Source of the DNA: Anaeramoeba flamelloides
Lineage: Eukaryota; Metamonada; Anaeramoebidae
DNA length: 64,000 nucleotides
Direction: 5' to 3'
Assembly (NCBI GenBank): GCA_027625915.1
Contig: JANTQA010000023.1
Location: 6,448,001-6,512,000, forward strand
How positions within the stretch are numbered: position 1 is the stretch's first letter; every line of letters starts with the position of its first letter. The position numbers and the translations under genes were made by a program. The notes under the pieces were generated by a model, which was given only the letters and a program-made list of their open reading frames with translations, searched no databases and was not told the origin of the DNA. Below are positions 33,784 to 46,600 of the stretch, piece by piece.

Positions 33784-35306
33784 GTTTGTATTTTCTTTTC
33801 AATTTTGTCTCTTCTATTTTTTTTTTTTTTATTATTATTTCTTTTCGGGCTTTTGTCTCTTTTGTTTATTCAATTTTTCTTTTAACTTACAACAATCCAA
33901 GATAAGAGTGTTATTATTGTTAATAATATTTAAAAAGAAATTCTGTTACTGTATTTATTAATGCCATTTCAATTATCACAAATAATGTTTTTCTCGTTTT
34001 CATTTTCTGAAAAACCAATATATTTTAACAAAAACAAACTTGAAAAAAAATTGTTTTCATTTTTTCTTCATACTTTTAATATTTTTGTCATTATTCTGAT
34101 TCACCAACGTTTTCCTTAGTTAGAATTTAAAATTGATGGGTTGTTATAATTTTTAAATTGTGGGAAAAGTAATTTTTTCCAAAAAGCGTCAACAATATTC
34201 GTAATGACATATAACAATTCAAGAAAAAATCTTTAAAGGGATTGGTTTACAGAGAATGACCTATTATTAAGTACAGTTCCTTCATCACTCAGTTTATGAA
34301 TAAACAATATATTTATTTATTTTGATAAAAGTATCGTTTTTGCTGTAAAATACAAATTAATAAAAAATCAACTTTTCTCTCAAAGTTCAAAAAAGATGTA
34401 AAAAGTGAAAGGTAAATTCATAAAACTGCTTATTTTAAAGTGCCTTTGTTAAGATCTTTTTTTTTTTTTTTTTTTCATAGCAGTATTAATAAGGAGGCTA
34501 TATATTTTTTTTAAAACTCAAACTTTTTATTTGTAAAAATTACAAGGATATATAATTCCTCATAACTACCGATAAGAAAGTGATTATAACACTGAAAAGT
34601 TTAGGATAGTATTGTAGCCACTGTGGAAAGATTTTGGGAAATCATTAGGTTATTAGGCAAAGTCAAAAAATTTTCTGATCTTCTAATTTTGAATTCAATT
34701 TGAGTAAAATAGGAAGAATTATACTAACAAATTATACTTTAAAAATGTTAAAGTTATTTTAAAAGAGATTAACCATTTTTTTTGAGACGTTGTTAAACTC
34801 ATAAATCCCAAAAGATTGCCTTACTCAAGGATTTTTTACAATTTGAAAAAATTAATTTGGTTTTAGGAATCCAATTATTTGTTCAATAGATGACAAAGAA
34901 ATAAGTAGTTTAATTTTCCCTTAAAGGTTGGGAATTGATTGAATTCTCTTTCTTTGTTTAAAAAAAAAATACCCAAAACCAAACAGCGTTTTTGGTTTTG
35001 GTTCGATTGAAATCAATACCATTTTTAAAAAATAAAAAATGTTTTGTTTCTTTTTTCTTCGAAAAAAAAGAGAGAAGAGACCCTTAATAAGAGGTTTAGG
35101 AAAAAAAGAAAAATTACAAATTTATGAAATTAGAAAAAAAAAAAAACATTTTTTTTTTTCTACGTCAAGTCAAGAATTTTTAGAGAAATGCACAAAATCA
35201 GTTACTGTTAAGAACACATAATACAGTGTGTGTTTTATCTTTGGTCTTCTTCAGCTGTTTCTAAATAAGTATGATATAAAAGAGGAGATAGAGACCCGTT
35301 GAAAAG
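33784..35306. other. Non-coding stretch, probably intron
   Basis: T-rich at the start, then plain AT-rich sequence. No exon seen. If the flanking plus-strand exons belong to one gene, this is a 1.5-kb intron. Confidence 0.5.
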
Positions 35307-35495
35307 TTGAATCATCTAGTTTGTCTCTGTTGCATTTTAAACCAAGTTTTATCCTCAATGGATGAAAATGTAAAATTTAACTTCAATGTTTTCGATAACT
35401 CCATTTGGAGAAAAAGATCCTTTGAAGAACAAGTTATTCGAAGTACCATTAAAAAAGAAGAAATTAGTTGGTTTGGTTTAAATTCGTTTTTTATT
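35307..35495 (+). CDS. Probable coding exon, gene assignment uncertain
   Basis: An open frame reads well as protein from about 35307 (acceptor AAAAG just before) through MDENVKFNFNVFDNSIWRKR at 35358 to a possible GTTTGT donor at 35496, phase 0. The following sequence turns T-rich. The phase fits the exon starting at 36174. It may be the first exon of the PH-PX-ankyrin gene, starting at ATG 35358, or a middle exon linking it to the Ubl gene upstream. No domain recognised. Confidence 0.45.
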
Positions 35496-35575
35496 GTTTG
35501 TTTTGTGTGTCTTTGTTTATTGTGTTAGATCCTTATTTCCAAACAATAAATAGCAACTCATATTGTTTCATTTGT

Positions 35576-35765
35576 TCAGAAATCACCAGTTGTGATTCCT
35601 CGTTTTGGTTCTCCTCCCAGACTTAAAATATGATGAGATTGTTCTAATGCTAAGAGGATATTAATTGTCGTTCTTCGAGCTCCTCAATATCATCTTATAT
35701 CACTTTGAACAATATCATCTTTCTCGTTCGACCAGGTTAAACTCGTAACATAACAAGGCGAATGT
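35576..35765. other. Base-composition island, possible ncRNA
   Basis: Noticeably richer in G+C than its surroundings and not readable as a good exon on either strand. It contains the hairpin AATCAC(35581-35586)/GTGATT(35592-35597), a TATGATGA box resembling a snoRNA C box, and two copies of CAATATCATCTT. No D box (CTGA) was found at the expected 3' side, and it does not resemble a spliceosomal RNA I know. Confidence 0.35.
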
Positions 35766-36173
35766 TTCCAAATCAAAACAATAAAGATAGAAATAATATT
35801 TGGGAAAATTGAAATAACAATTTTTCTTTTATTAATTGGAAAATAATAGTAGTTGAAATATCATTTACCCAATTTATAATTTTTTTTTTTTTAATTGTAA
35901 TAACAAAACTTTCATAAACTAGATAATTTTCAATATTTTGTTTTGCTTTTGATTTTTAAAACTTAATTTTTTCAAAATCTTTTTCTGGTGTATTTTTCTG
36001 AAAAGAAAAAAAAATAATAATAATAATTTTGAAAATGAGATTTATCTTATAACAAACAAGAAGAAAAAAATGTATGTATAAAACATATAAAAAAATAAAC
36101 CTTATTTTTTTCTATTTTCAATAATTAATATTAAATTCAAATTTTTTATTTTTATTTTTATATTAAAATTTAG

Positions 36174-39100
36174 TCATTTGATCTTGGAAAACAAACTTTA
36201 AAATGGGACGATTTAGAAAAAATTCAAAAACAATTAAAAAAATGTAAACCAATCCAATCAAACCGAGGCATAATTGATGGGTTTTCTTTAACAAAAGATC
36301 TTATTTCATTAAGAAAATTTTTTTATTTAACTGAAGAAGTAAGTTTTTATTCTTATTCTTATTCTTCTTCTTATTATTATTTATTATTCTTATTCTTATT
36401 CTTATTCTTATTTTTTTATTTTTATTATATTTTAATTTAAATAAAATAAATAATCTTCAAAATTATAATTAATAAAATATTCTCTCTATACACATACATT
36501 TTCTTATCAAAAAAAAAAAAAAAAATCAAAAATGACTCAAGGGTGTATTAGGTTTAATAAGACAAGATTTAGCAGTCTATTGGTTTGATACCAAAAATGA
36601 ATTAGAAATGGCAAGTGAAAGGGAAATTTTAACTGAATATGGTGTTAGATTTTTATCCAAACCATTAAAAAAGGGAAAAATCTCGATTATAACTGCAAAA
36701 TCAAAAAATTTACTAAAAGTTTATTTTGTATTAACAGCAAATTTCATCCAATACATAATTTTAAATGAAGAAGAATTTGAAAGTAAAATGAAAAAAAGGG
36801 TCATTGACTGTAGTATTCCAATAGTTTCATTAAATATAAGCCGAAATATAAAACACAAAATCTCCAAAAAAAAAGATCGCAAGTTACCTAATTTTGGATT
36901 ATCATACGGATCAAAAACTTTAGCTTTAATTTTACAATCGGAAGATGAAAAGGAAAATTGGATGAGATTAATATCAATAATGCAAGCAAGGGCATTAATT
37001 CAAAAATTAATCAAAATTAATTTGATCATTAATAAGAAGAATTTTTTTTATATTGTAATTCCCCATAGTTTTATCTTTTCAAAAAAATTTATCTTTTCTT
37101 TTGATGTTAAATGTTATTCCTCAATGTGGCATCTTAAAAAGAATTTTGATGATTTTATTGAATTTAGAAATAATTTACATTTATTATTCCCAAATATAAT
37201 ATTTCCAAAAATTAAAAGATCAAAAAAAAAAATTGTTGAAAAGGTTTCAATTAATCAAATTATCCATAAACATAATGATAGAGAACATAGTAATAATAAG
37301 AATAATCATAACAATAACAGCAACAACAATAACAACAACAATAATAATAATAATCATAATAATAATAATAATAATAATTCTGAAAATGAAATTGAGTCAA
37401 AAAAGAGAATAAAATCAATATATTTGGAATCCTTTTTAAGAGCCGTTTTATCAAATAATGAAATTGCAAAATCAAAAATCACTTTTCAATTTTTAGGATT
37501 ATATAATATTTTCAATCCAATACTAATGAATGATTGTAATTATTTAAAATTCTTATTAAATTTTGATGATAAAATAAAAACACAAAAAAATGAAAACGGC
37601 GAAAATCCATTATATTATTGTATCAAAAATAATTATGATCAAAAAATTATCAAAATTCTTTGTAAAAACATTCCTGATTTATATAAAGAAGTTTGTAATG
37701 ACCATCTAAATTCCTTATTATTAGCAATTGAGCTTGATCAATTAGAAACAATCAAAACATTCAATAAAGTGGGAATAGATTTCAATTATGCTGAAAATAA
37801 GTTGAATGGCATCACATCTTTATTATTTGCAATTACAAAAAAGAAAATCAAAATTGCAAAATATTTGATTGAAAATTGCAACTGCAATGTCAATACCCAA
37901 TTAAAATATAATAAATATTCTGCATTACATTTAGCAATAAATGAAAATTCAATTGAAATAATTCAATATTTAATAACTAATAATAATAATAATGCTAAGA
38001 AAAATTGTTATGACAATAGTCTTGTTAAGGATAATGAAATAAACGAAGAAACTGACCACACCAACAACGAAAGTAGCAGCAGCAACAACAACAACGACAA
38101 CGACAATGACGACGACAACAACGACTACAACAACGACTACAACGACAATAACAATGACAACAACAACAACGACGACGACGACAGCGACGACGACAACGAC
38201 AACGACAATGACGACGACAACAACAACAGCATTGATTTGGAATTATTAGATTTACAAAATTTATCACCAATTAATTTTGCTATAAATTTTAATCATAACA
38301 ATGAAATAATTAAATTATTTTTAAAACAAAAAATAAATTTAAATTCAAAAAATTTCCAAAATCAAAATAGTTTACATTTAATTTGTATTAATGAAAATGA
38401 AGAGATATTAGATTACATTTATAATGATAAATTAATGAAAAAGGAAATAGAAAAAATCATTAATGAAGTGGATGTTTTTAATAAAACTGCATTATTTTAT
38501 GCTATTGAAAAAGAGAATTTATTTATCATTAGAATATTATTAGAATTAGGCACTAATATAGAAAAATTAGATTATAATTTAATGAATGCATTGCATTTAA
38601 CAATCAAATTAAATAATTCAAATATTTGTAAATTATTTCATCAAAATAAGAAAGCCAATGTCCAATTAAAAAAATCTACGAATATTGCAAATAAAAATTT
38701 AGATTATCCAATTCATACAGCAGTATTAAATAGTAATATAAAAAATTTATTTTTATTGTTATTATATGATGCGGATATTAATAAGGTGAATAAAAAAAAT
38801 CAAACTGGACTGCATTTAGCTTCAAAGAAGGCAGATTTAAAAATGATAGATTTTTTATTAAAAAATGGAGTAGATACGAACATCAGAGATGATGAGAATT
38901 GCTATTCTATTTATTATATTTGTTCAATATTAAACAAAAATTTAGCTTACCAAGCATTTTCAATTTTTTATAATTTGATCAAATTTGATCAACTAAATGA
39001 AAAAAATGGCCAAAACTCCTTAACTTGCCTACACAAATCAATCTTAAATAAAAATGAAAAATTATCTAGGTTATTAATTGACATTGGCTCGGATGTTAAT

Positions 39101-39658
39101 ATTCCAAATAAAAAAAACGAAACACCATTACATCTCGCAATAAAAAAAAGTAAAAAAATATCTGATTATTTAATTCAAAACGGTGCCAATCCGAATTTGA
39201 TGAATAACAATCAAGAAACGGTTTTTTCTTTAATCAAAAACAATTCAAGTTATATCAACCAATTATCTGTTAAGATCCATTTCTATGAAAAGAATAAGAA
39301 GAACAGTAAGAAGAACACCATCAATGAAAACAATATCATCGAAAACCATTTGTATGCCACTTGGAATTATTTGGACCAAGACAATGTATTAGACTTTAAT
39401 CCTAATTTAATAGAAAAAAAAACATTAACCATAGATATTTCTAATATGTTGATTATTAATGATATTATCCAATATATAAAAAATAATTTTAATTTATCAG
39501 AAAACGTAGATATAATTCCTATTGTCCAATCAAAATCTAATTATGTAACCTTTTTGAATAATGCCCACCCAATTAATTTTTTAATGACGTTTAACAATAC
39601 AATTGATTTATATAACAAAGAACTCGCAAATATTTTGTTTGATTTTGAAAAAATTTAA
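36174..39658 (+). CDS. PH-PX-ankyrin repeat protein
   Basis: Exon 36174-36338 (55 codons, AG acceptor, GTAAGT donor) joins in phase 0 to exon 36542-39658, which ends TAA. The upstream start is not certain. After a lead-in of about 75 residues a PH-type domain lies at about 36660-36990, ending in the expected ENWMRLI helix with its Trp. A PX-type domain follows (37040-37500): the FDDFIEFRNNLHLLFP core, a basic patch KIKRSKKK, then an Asn tract, then the closing SFLRAVLSNN helix. From 37510 to 39260 run about ten or more ankyrin repeats (for example TPLHLAIKKSKKISDYLIQN). The last 100 residues (TLTIDISNMLIINDIIQYIK) look ubiquitin-like. PH and PX domains bind phosphoinositides, so a membrane-recruited scaffold is inferred. 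Confidence 0.85.
36345..36417. repeat. TTATTC microsatellite in short intron
   Basis: Imperfect (TTATTC)n and TTCTTATTATTA run filling the first half of the 203-base intron 36339-36541. Confidence 0.85.
38040..38235 (+). repeat. Asn/Asp/Ser tract within ankyrin region
   Basis: About 60 residues of N, D, S and Y encoded almost wholly by AAC, GAC and AGC, between two ankyrin repeats. The rest of the gene uses AAT and GAT. A second Asn tract at 37285-37380 splits the PX domain and mixes AAT with AAC. Confidence 0.88.
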
Positions 39659-39714
39659 ATAATATCCTATTATAAACTCTTTTTCAAAAATAGCTATCTT
39701 GGCAGTTCTTTTTC

Positions 39715-39717
<3 letters not shown>

Positions 39718-39749
<32 letters not shown>
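39718..39749. repeat. AT dinucleotide microsatellite
   Basis: Sixteen or so uninterrupted AT units about 60 bases after the PH-PX-ankyrin stop. Confidence 0.9.
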
Positions 39750-39753
<4 letters not shown>

Positions 39754-41022
39754 ATGATATTTCATCAATATTAAAGCAATTGTTTTAATTATTTTCATAA
39801 AAAAAATTTTTCTTATTTGTTGATTAAACAAATGATTATTTTAAAAAAAAAAACAAATTACTTTTAAATTGAAACTAAAACTGATTTTAATTGAATTCAA
39901 AAATCAAAATTTTACCTTTCGCGGGTGGTGATTTTTGAGTGTTAATTTATATTATTTCTATTATTTATCTTAATATCATATCATTGTGTAATAAATTTAT
40001 AATTTTTCTTTTTTTTATTTTTATTCTAGGTTTTATTCATGATTATTATTATTATTTTCTTTTTCTTTTTCTTTAACTTTTGATGGAGTAACCATATCAC
40101 AATTTACATCAAGATTTTAGTATTTTATTCTTTATTGCATATTATATTACTGATCTGAAGTGTGATGTAACATTCATGGATTCTGAAATTAATAATGTAT
40201 ATCATTATACTATACAACTCGAATTTTTTTTGATTGTTAAAATTGGTTTACATGTAGAAAACTATTTAGTTAATGGGTAATAAAATAGGAACAAAGATTA
40301 TAAAAAATATTTTTCGGGGAAAGTAAATTTTTTTTTTTTTGAAAGAAAGTGAAAAAACAGTCAAAACAAATTTTTTTTTTTAAGAAAAAGATTTTCTGTT
40401 ATATGTGCTTCTAATCTTTCAATTCAGAAATTAATAAATAATATTTAAACCCTTTTTAAATAACTCTTTTTAAATTTCTTTATCTTTTTTTTCTTTTCAT
40501 TTTTTTCTTTTTTTCTTTTTTTAGTTTGGCTTTTTAAAACATAGAGAAATTTGGGTTTACCTTTTCGATGAGAAATAGTGGAATTTATTTTTTTTAGGAT
40601 TAATTTAAAGAAGGGTTTTATATTGGTAAAAGCTATCCTCGGTGTAATTTATACACCTTCAATAATAATAAGAAAATAAGGGTATGTTTTGAAATTTTAC
40701 AAATAATCATTACCTAACTTTTTTCATAAAGGTTATAGAAATTAAAGTAACTTGTAAATAGTTACAGATAACAAATACAAAAATGTTTTTCTTTTGGTAT
40801 TTCAAGGTTTACCAACTCTTCTTTTTACATTTTAATTTTTTTTCAACTTTATTACTTGTTTGAGTCCAAAAAAGAGTTAATTTTTGTATTTGAAAATCCT
40901 TTTTTTTTTGGAAAAATGTGAATAATCATAAATGAGTTATCTTGTAAAGTTTTACTAATATTTTTAATTAAAACCAATATTTAAAAAGAGATCAGTTATT
41001 ATTTTTTTTTCGTTATAATTTA
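39750..41022. other. 3' flank of the PH-PX-ankyrin gene
   Basis: No gene seen. Contains dispersed repeat C at 40440-40690. The gap to 43684 lies between two convergent genes. Confidence 0.6.
40440..40690. repeat. Dispersed repeat C, second copy
   Basis: Corresponds to 13500-13740, sharing the T/C-rich block and the GTGTAATTTATACACCTTCA stretch (GTGTAATTTACAC there). Confidence 0.55.
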
Positions 41023-41425
41023 TCCAAATGTATTTTTTTATCAAATTTTTAACACGATGGCTAAAATAAAACTAACATTTATTCCATATTTAGTACAATT
41101 TTGCAATTTTTGAGAATTTTTAACTTTCCTTTTCAACATGTTAAAAATTAATATTTAGACTTTAGTTATTTTTTCAAAGGGTTTCTTTGACTCAATATTA
41201 ATTCCAAAAGTGATAATATTTTATGAAATAATTTTTATCAATTTAGCTTTTTCTTATTTTAAAATCATTGTAATCAGATAATAGTCTCTTACGAAATAAT
41301 GAAAAATACAAACAAATCAAATTAAATTTATTAACCAAAAAAAAAAAAATTGTACTAAATATGGAATAAATGTTAGTTTTATTTTAGCCATTGTGTTAAA
41401 AATTTGATAAAAAAATACAGTTGGA
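41023..41425. mobile_element. TA-flanked MITE with about 80-base inverted ends
   Basis: 403 bases. The arms pair over about 80 bases; a long part (GGCTAAAATAAAACTAACAT onward, 41059-41102 with 41347-41390) is almost perfect. TA at 41021-41022 and 41426-41427. Near-identical arms suggest a fairly recent insertion. No coding capacity. Confidence 0.85.
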
Positions 41426-41739
41426 TAACTTCCACAAATATCTAATTTTAATATTTGTATTATATATATCATATTCATTTGGTATACCAATAATTAAAAC
41501 ACAATATATAGGACAAGTCGAAATTTACATTCTAATTCAAAAGTAGAATTAACAAATCACACTCGTTCACCAATAACCTTAATATAATTTTAAAAAAGGA
41601 ATCAAAAATTATTTTAAACAGTTAATACAAAAAAGGGAAATAAAAAACTTAAAAGGAGATATTTTTTTAAAAAATAAAATAAAATTGTTTTTGAGATCTT
41701 GAAATCCTTTTTTTTTACAATTTGAAAAGTGATTTATGA

Positions 41740-42780
41740 AATTGATAGGTTTACTTCATATAAAAAAATATATCAATTTTAGTCTGTTTTTAGAATTAGA
41801 AATTTTACAGGTTTTCCATATAAAATGAAAAAAAGTAACCGATTATTTTCTATAAAAAAAAAAACAAATTATTTCTTGATAATGGTAAAACATATTTATA
41901 GTTTTATGTTGGAAAACAACGATTTTGAAAAAAAAATTCCTATTATCCATTATTATTTTTTTTAATTAATATTTCAATTCTAATATCAAGAATCAAAATT
42001 AATTGAAAAACCGGTGATTAAATAAATTTTTATTTGAAAGAATTTTAATTAATATTACTTGAAATTCAGATCTATTAAACAAAACAATTTTATTCTTTAA
42101 AGTTTGGAAAGAGGTCATTTTCACACTTTCACACTTTCACACTTTCACACTTTCTCAAAAAAATTGTATAAAACTGATCAAAATTTTGAACAATAATTTT
42201 CACAATTCATTTGGATTTATTGAAAATAATTTTGTATAGCAATTCAAATAATATTTGTATAAAAAAAAACGATTTTAAATTTTAAGGTTAAAATTACAAA
42301 TTCCCAAATATCTACAAGAAGATTTTATTTTTTAAAAAAAACCATTTTATTATTAAAATAAAACCATATTTAATACGTTCGATTTTTAAATTATTTGATA
42401 AATTTTAATTGCTTAAATTATTATTTTTAAAACTGTACTAATGGTTTACAAGATGTTGAATAAAAAAATTTTTTTGTTTATAGTAAAGAATTCTCTCAAA
42501 AAAAAAAAAAAAAAAATCACATTAATATTTATTTAACTAAAAGCTTTTGATAATTAAATTTTTGATGAAAAAATCACAAACGAGGTAAAAAATTTTCTAG
42601 TGTTTGAGATAAAATGAATTTAAAAATTTTCTTTTTCAGAAAAAAGGATTAAAAAAATTGATCTAAAAGAAAAATATTGTTTTCTTGTGTTTCTTAGTTG
42701 AGATCAGAATTTTTTTAAATCTTGTCATATTCAGAATTTGTAAGTAGAGAATATCATCTAGAATATATTTTAAAAAATTT
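41740..42780. repeat. Dispersed repeat E, second copy
   Basis: Counterpart of 27545-28560 in the same orientation, with the octamer array 42118-42154 sitting inside it and absent from the other copy. Confidence 0.6.
42118..42154. repeat. TTTCACAC octamer array
   Basis: Four and a half tandem copies of TTTCACAC. Absent from the homologous position of repeat E copy 1, so it arose after that duplication. Confidence 0.85.
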
Positions 42781-42914
42781 TCCTGTTGTTGTGAAAGGAT
42801 AATACCTTTAAGTTAATTTTCATCAAAATCTAAAAACTAAATATAAATCATTAAATATGATTAATAATAGCCCAAGTAATTAAATAAAATATATAAAAAC
42901 CCTATATTTTAAAA

Positions 42915-43145
42915 ATTATAAAAAAAAATAAAACCAAAAACTCAAAAAATAGTATATAAAAATGTTCGAAATGAGTATTACAGATTTTTTATTACTGAAC
43001 TTTCAGTGAAAAAAAGTTAAAAAGAAGATTTTTTGTTGATTAATATATCTACAGTTTAAAATAAGTTCAATAATCTCAATTTTCATAATTATTATTGGTA
43101 TTTTCAAAGATCATTTTTTTTCTGCATGATCTTTTGTTTCAAAAA
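42915..43145. repeat. Dispersed repeat D, copy 2
   Basis: Corresponds to 16700-16950: ACCAAAAACTC, GATTTTTTATTACTGAA, ATCTCAATTTTCATAATT and GATCATTTTTTTTCTGCATGAT appear in matching order. Confidence 0.55.
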
Positions 43146-43683
43146 AAGAAATAAAAACAAAATATACTCTTTAAAATAAAAAACAAAACAAAACCAAGAA
43201 AAAATAAAAAGTCACTTGAAAAAGTAAAATTATTGTCAAATTGAATCAATATTTTGTAATTTTTAAATTTTTAACTGTTTGCATATTCTCAAAAAAATTG
43301 AATCGTTGTAGAATTAATATGTTTTTATTATCACACAGAAAGATCATGTCTAAGAAATTTTCAATATTATTTTTCTGCATGTTTATTTTTATTCTGGTAT
43401 TTATAAAAATTCTTCATCGAAAAAAATTGAAGGAAAACGTAGGATATTTTAAAATTAATAGAATAAAAAATTATAATTTTGTAATGAATTGATTAAAAAT
43501 ATTTATTTTTAAAGATTATTCGATATATTCTTAAGATTTGATTAAAGAAATGTTTTTGTCAGACCCTTATATCAAATTCATAAGTATTGTTATGAATTTT
43601 TTACTAAACAGAAATAAAATGAAGAAAATACGTCAAAGTAAAAATTAATCGGTTTTTGTTTTTTTTTTTAATGGCAAAAATAT

Positions 43684-46600
43684 TTAATTAAAGATTTCAA
43701 GAAGCTCTTCTTCACTAATTTTCTCAACATAATTTGATGGAAAAAACCCTTGTTCAATCTTTTCATTTTTACCCTCTACATTAGAAATAAGGGTTCCAAA
43801 CCAAAATTCTTGATCATCAGTATTTAAAACAGAAATAATATCACCTTCATTGAAATATAATTGGTCATTTTCTTGATTATTGTTTTGAGTGAATGCTTTT
43901 GTTGCCATTGCAATAAATAACTCTTCGAATTGTTCCTTATTTCTAAATATAAAATCATAATACTTGAACATTGTTGAAACGATTATACATTCCTTTTGCA
44001 TATTTGTAACATCATTAGAATATATACCTCTACGTGAGCATAATGTTGGCCCAAATAGTAATGCTAAATTTGAAATATCCATTTTATTAGCTGATTTGTG
44101 TTTGGAAATATTTATACATAATTCTGAAATAATTCGAAAAATTATTCGATTTAATTCTGGTAGTTTATAAACTAATTTTTTTAATTCAATTGATAAATTT
44201 TTATCTTTGTGTTCATCTATAAGTTAAATAACGTAATAACAATAATACGTGTATATTATAAGAATATTATGTTTATTAAGTAAACGATCAATTTTTATTG
44301 ATTAATATTTTTTTTTTTTTTTTTTTTTTTTTCATAGAATTTTGAAAAATCTAAAGAATTTTATTTATTAATTGATAAAAACGCAAAATTAACTAAAATA
44401 TACATTTGGTAATATATTTTCTTAAATGAAAACAGTGTTAACAATTAAATGTTTTAATTGCTTTTATAAATAAATTTATTTTTCAATTCGAATAGACCTC
44501 CAAAAACAGATATAACAAAAAAAAATATATTATAAAAATTTAAGTTTCTTTTGAATATAATTCTTTTTTTAAATCTATTTTTATATTAATTAATTGTCCT
44601 CATATTTTGAATAGATGTATTTATTCATGATTTAAAACAATGGGATGTTTTAATTATTAAATCTATTTAACTTTTTTATTATTTTTTTACTTGATTAGAA
44701 ATATTACAATTAAACTATTTTTCAGTTAAACTTATTAGATTTTTGTGATTGTCTCATGAATTACCAGAAAGTAGCGCTAAGCTCAGAGTTTTTTTTTAAA
44801 AAAAAAAAATACAGGTAGAGATGTTATTTTGAAATATAAATTTTGAAATCGAAAAAAAAAAATTGTTATTTTTAATAGACCTAATACCAAACAAAAACAA
44901 ATCAGTTGGTGAAGCACGATCAATGTAGGAACAATCAGCAATGAAAAACTTGGTACCTTTTAGAAAAAAGTACCAAAGAGTAAAACCCAATTTGAATGGT
45001 TATGAATTATAATTGTAACAATAACTGTGATTGTGTTTCGAAGCGTTGATCTGTGGTGCTTTTTGAGATCTCGAGGTTTTTTTTTTTCATTTTTTATTAT
45101 TTTTCAATTGGGTTATTTTTACTGGAAAGAATCAGACAAAACCATTACTTTGTCAATTATAGACTATTACAAAATAACTACAAATTAGTATATAATTTAA
45201 TTAAATCGATTTTGAACAGAAAGAAATTTATTTGAAATCGAAGAAATTTAATCATTTAGACATCTGAAAATATAAAAAAAGAAAATAAAAGATTAATTTT
45301 TTTTATTATTATTTGAATTTTTTAAAATTGAGAACACTTTTCAATTTTATTTTTTATTTTTAATTTAGATTTTTTGGGATTAAAACTTTTTGACAGTTAT
45401 TGGATTTTTTGTAAATTAGAATTTTTCTTATTTGTTTTATTTTCCATTTATATCATTTGAATGGTTTTTGTTTTCATTACTCAGAAATATAAAATAAGAA
45501 AAGACATTATTTTTTTATTTATTCTTGGTATTTTTATTATCTAGATCACTTTGAACTTTTTTTTGTTAATTTGATTTTTATAAATGTTTATCGTTTGAAA
45601 TATTTTTTTTTAATTTCATTTTTTGTTGATTGATATCTATGAATTTTTTTTTATTTTGAATTTTTTCAATCAAAAGAACTGTAATTTCAAAATATCCTTT
45701 TTCGTGGTAGGTCACTCCTTGAGTATGTAACAAATTCAAGTAAAGTAACTAGGTCCTCAAGAAGTAGTAAGAATAATAAAGATATTTTCATAGTAATTCT
45801 GAAATTAAAAAAAAAAAAAAACTAGGCACTATTTGGTAGTTGTTAATACCCTTGGATACATGATAAAATGTATCTGATTTTTTTTTTTTTTTTTTGTTTT
45901 TTAGCAAGTTATTTAGATTTATAAAATCTATTAAAAAGGGTATTAAATCTACTCTAACTTTAATATTTAAAATTTAAATTATTCATGATTTTACAGTCAA
46001 AACAATCAAAATCATTAATATTGTAAAAAAAAAAAAAAAATTGTTCACCAGATTAGGAAAGAAAGTTTAGATTTGGAAGAAATTAAATTTTTGTGATAAT
46101 TCAATAAAATGAAGATTTATTTTGTATCAGATAAATAGAAAAAAAGAAAGAGTGATCTTACTTTGAATTTTTATAAAGTCAAAATATAAATTTGATGTTA
46201 ATAATGTTTCAGGGAGTTCTCGGAACCATAATTTTAACAGACCAGTAACATTATGCACATTATTTTCATTTTCAAATAATAAATTTTCCCCCAAATTAAT
46301 ACGTTGTTTATATTGATCAATTTGTTTTTTATAACCACTTTTTCTAAAAATACCCAATGTTTTTAAACCTAATTTATTTGAAATAATTAATAATTTTTGG
46401 TTAAATAAAGAAATTTGTTAAAAAATGAGAAATTTTAATTGTTAATAAGAAGAAAAAATTTCGATTAATATTTAATCAGAATTTATAATAGGATTTCTTT
46501 CAAGTTTTTTTGTTTTTATATTTTTTTTGTTTAATGATCCAAAAAAAATTTATTGAATTCAAATGTTTTCCTATTTTTGAAAGTGATATATAAATACATA

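Larger units (their letters stand above)
41426..43683. other. Non-coding gap between convergent genes
   Basis: Filled largely by dispersed repeats E (41740-42780) and D (42915-43145). The open frame at 43241-43492 has one hydrophobic stretch but no coding composition. Confidence 0.6.

Noticed and set aside
38025-38270. Cys/Arg-rich minus-strand frame
   Set aside because: Antisense of the Asn/Asp tract in the ankyrin gene; the regular CR pattern is a repeat artefact.
36608-39658. Taking ATG 36608 as the start of the PH-PX-ankyrin protein
   Set aside because: The frame is open and protein-like back to an AG acceptor at 36541, and joins in phase to a 55-codon exon at 36174-36338 with a GTAAGT donor.
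42118-42154. Regular short repeats that might suggest a CRISPR-like array
   Set aside because: The units are contiguous octamers without spacers, i.e. a simple tandem repeat, and the DNA is eukaryotic.
43241-43492. 83-residue frame with a hydrophobic segment
   Set aside because: Codon and residue use look like random AT-rich DNA; no splice or domain support.
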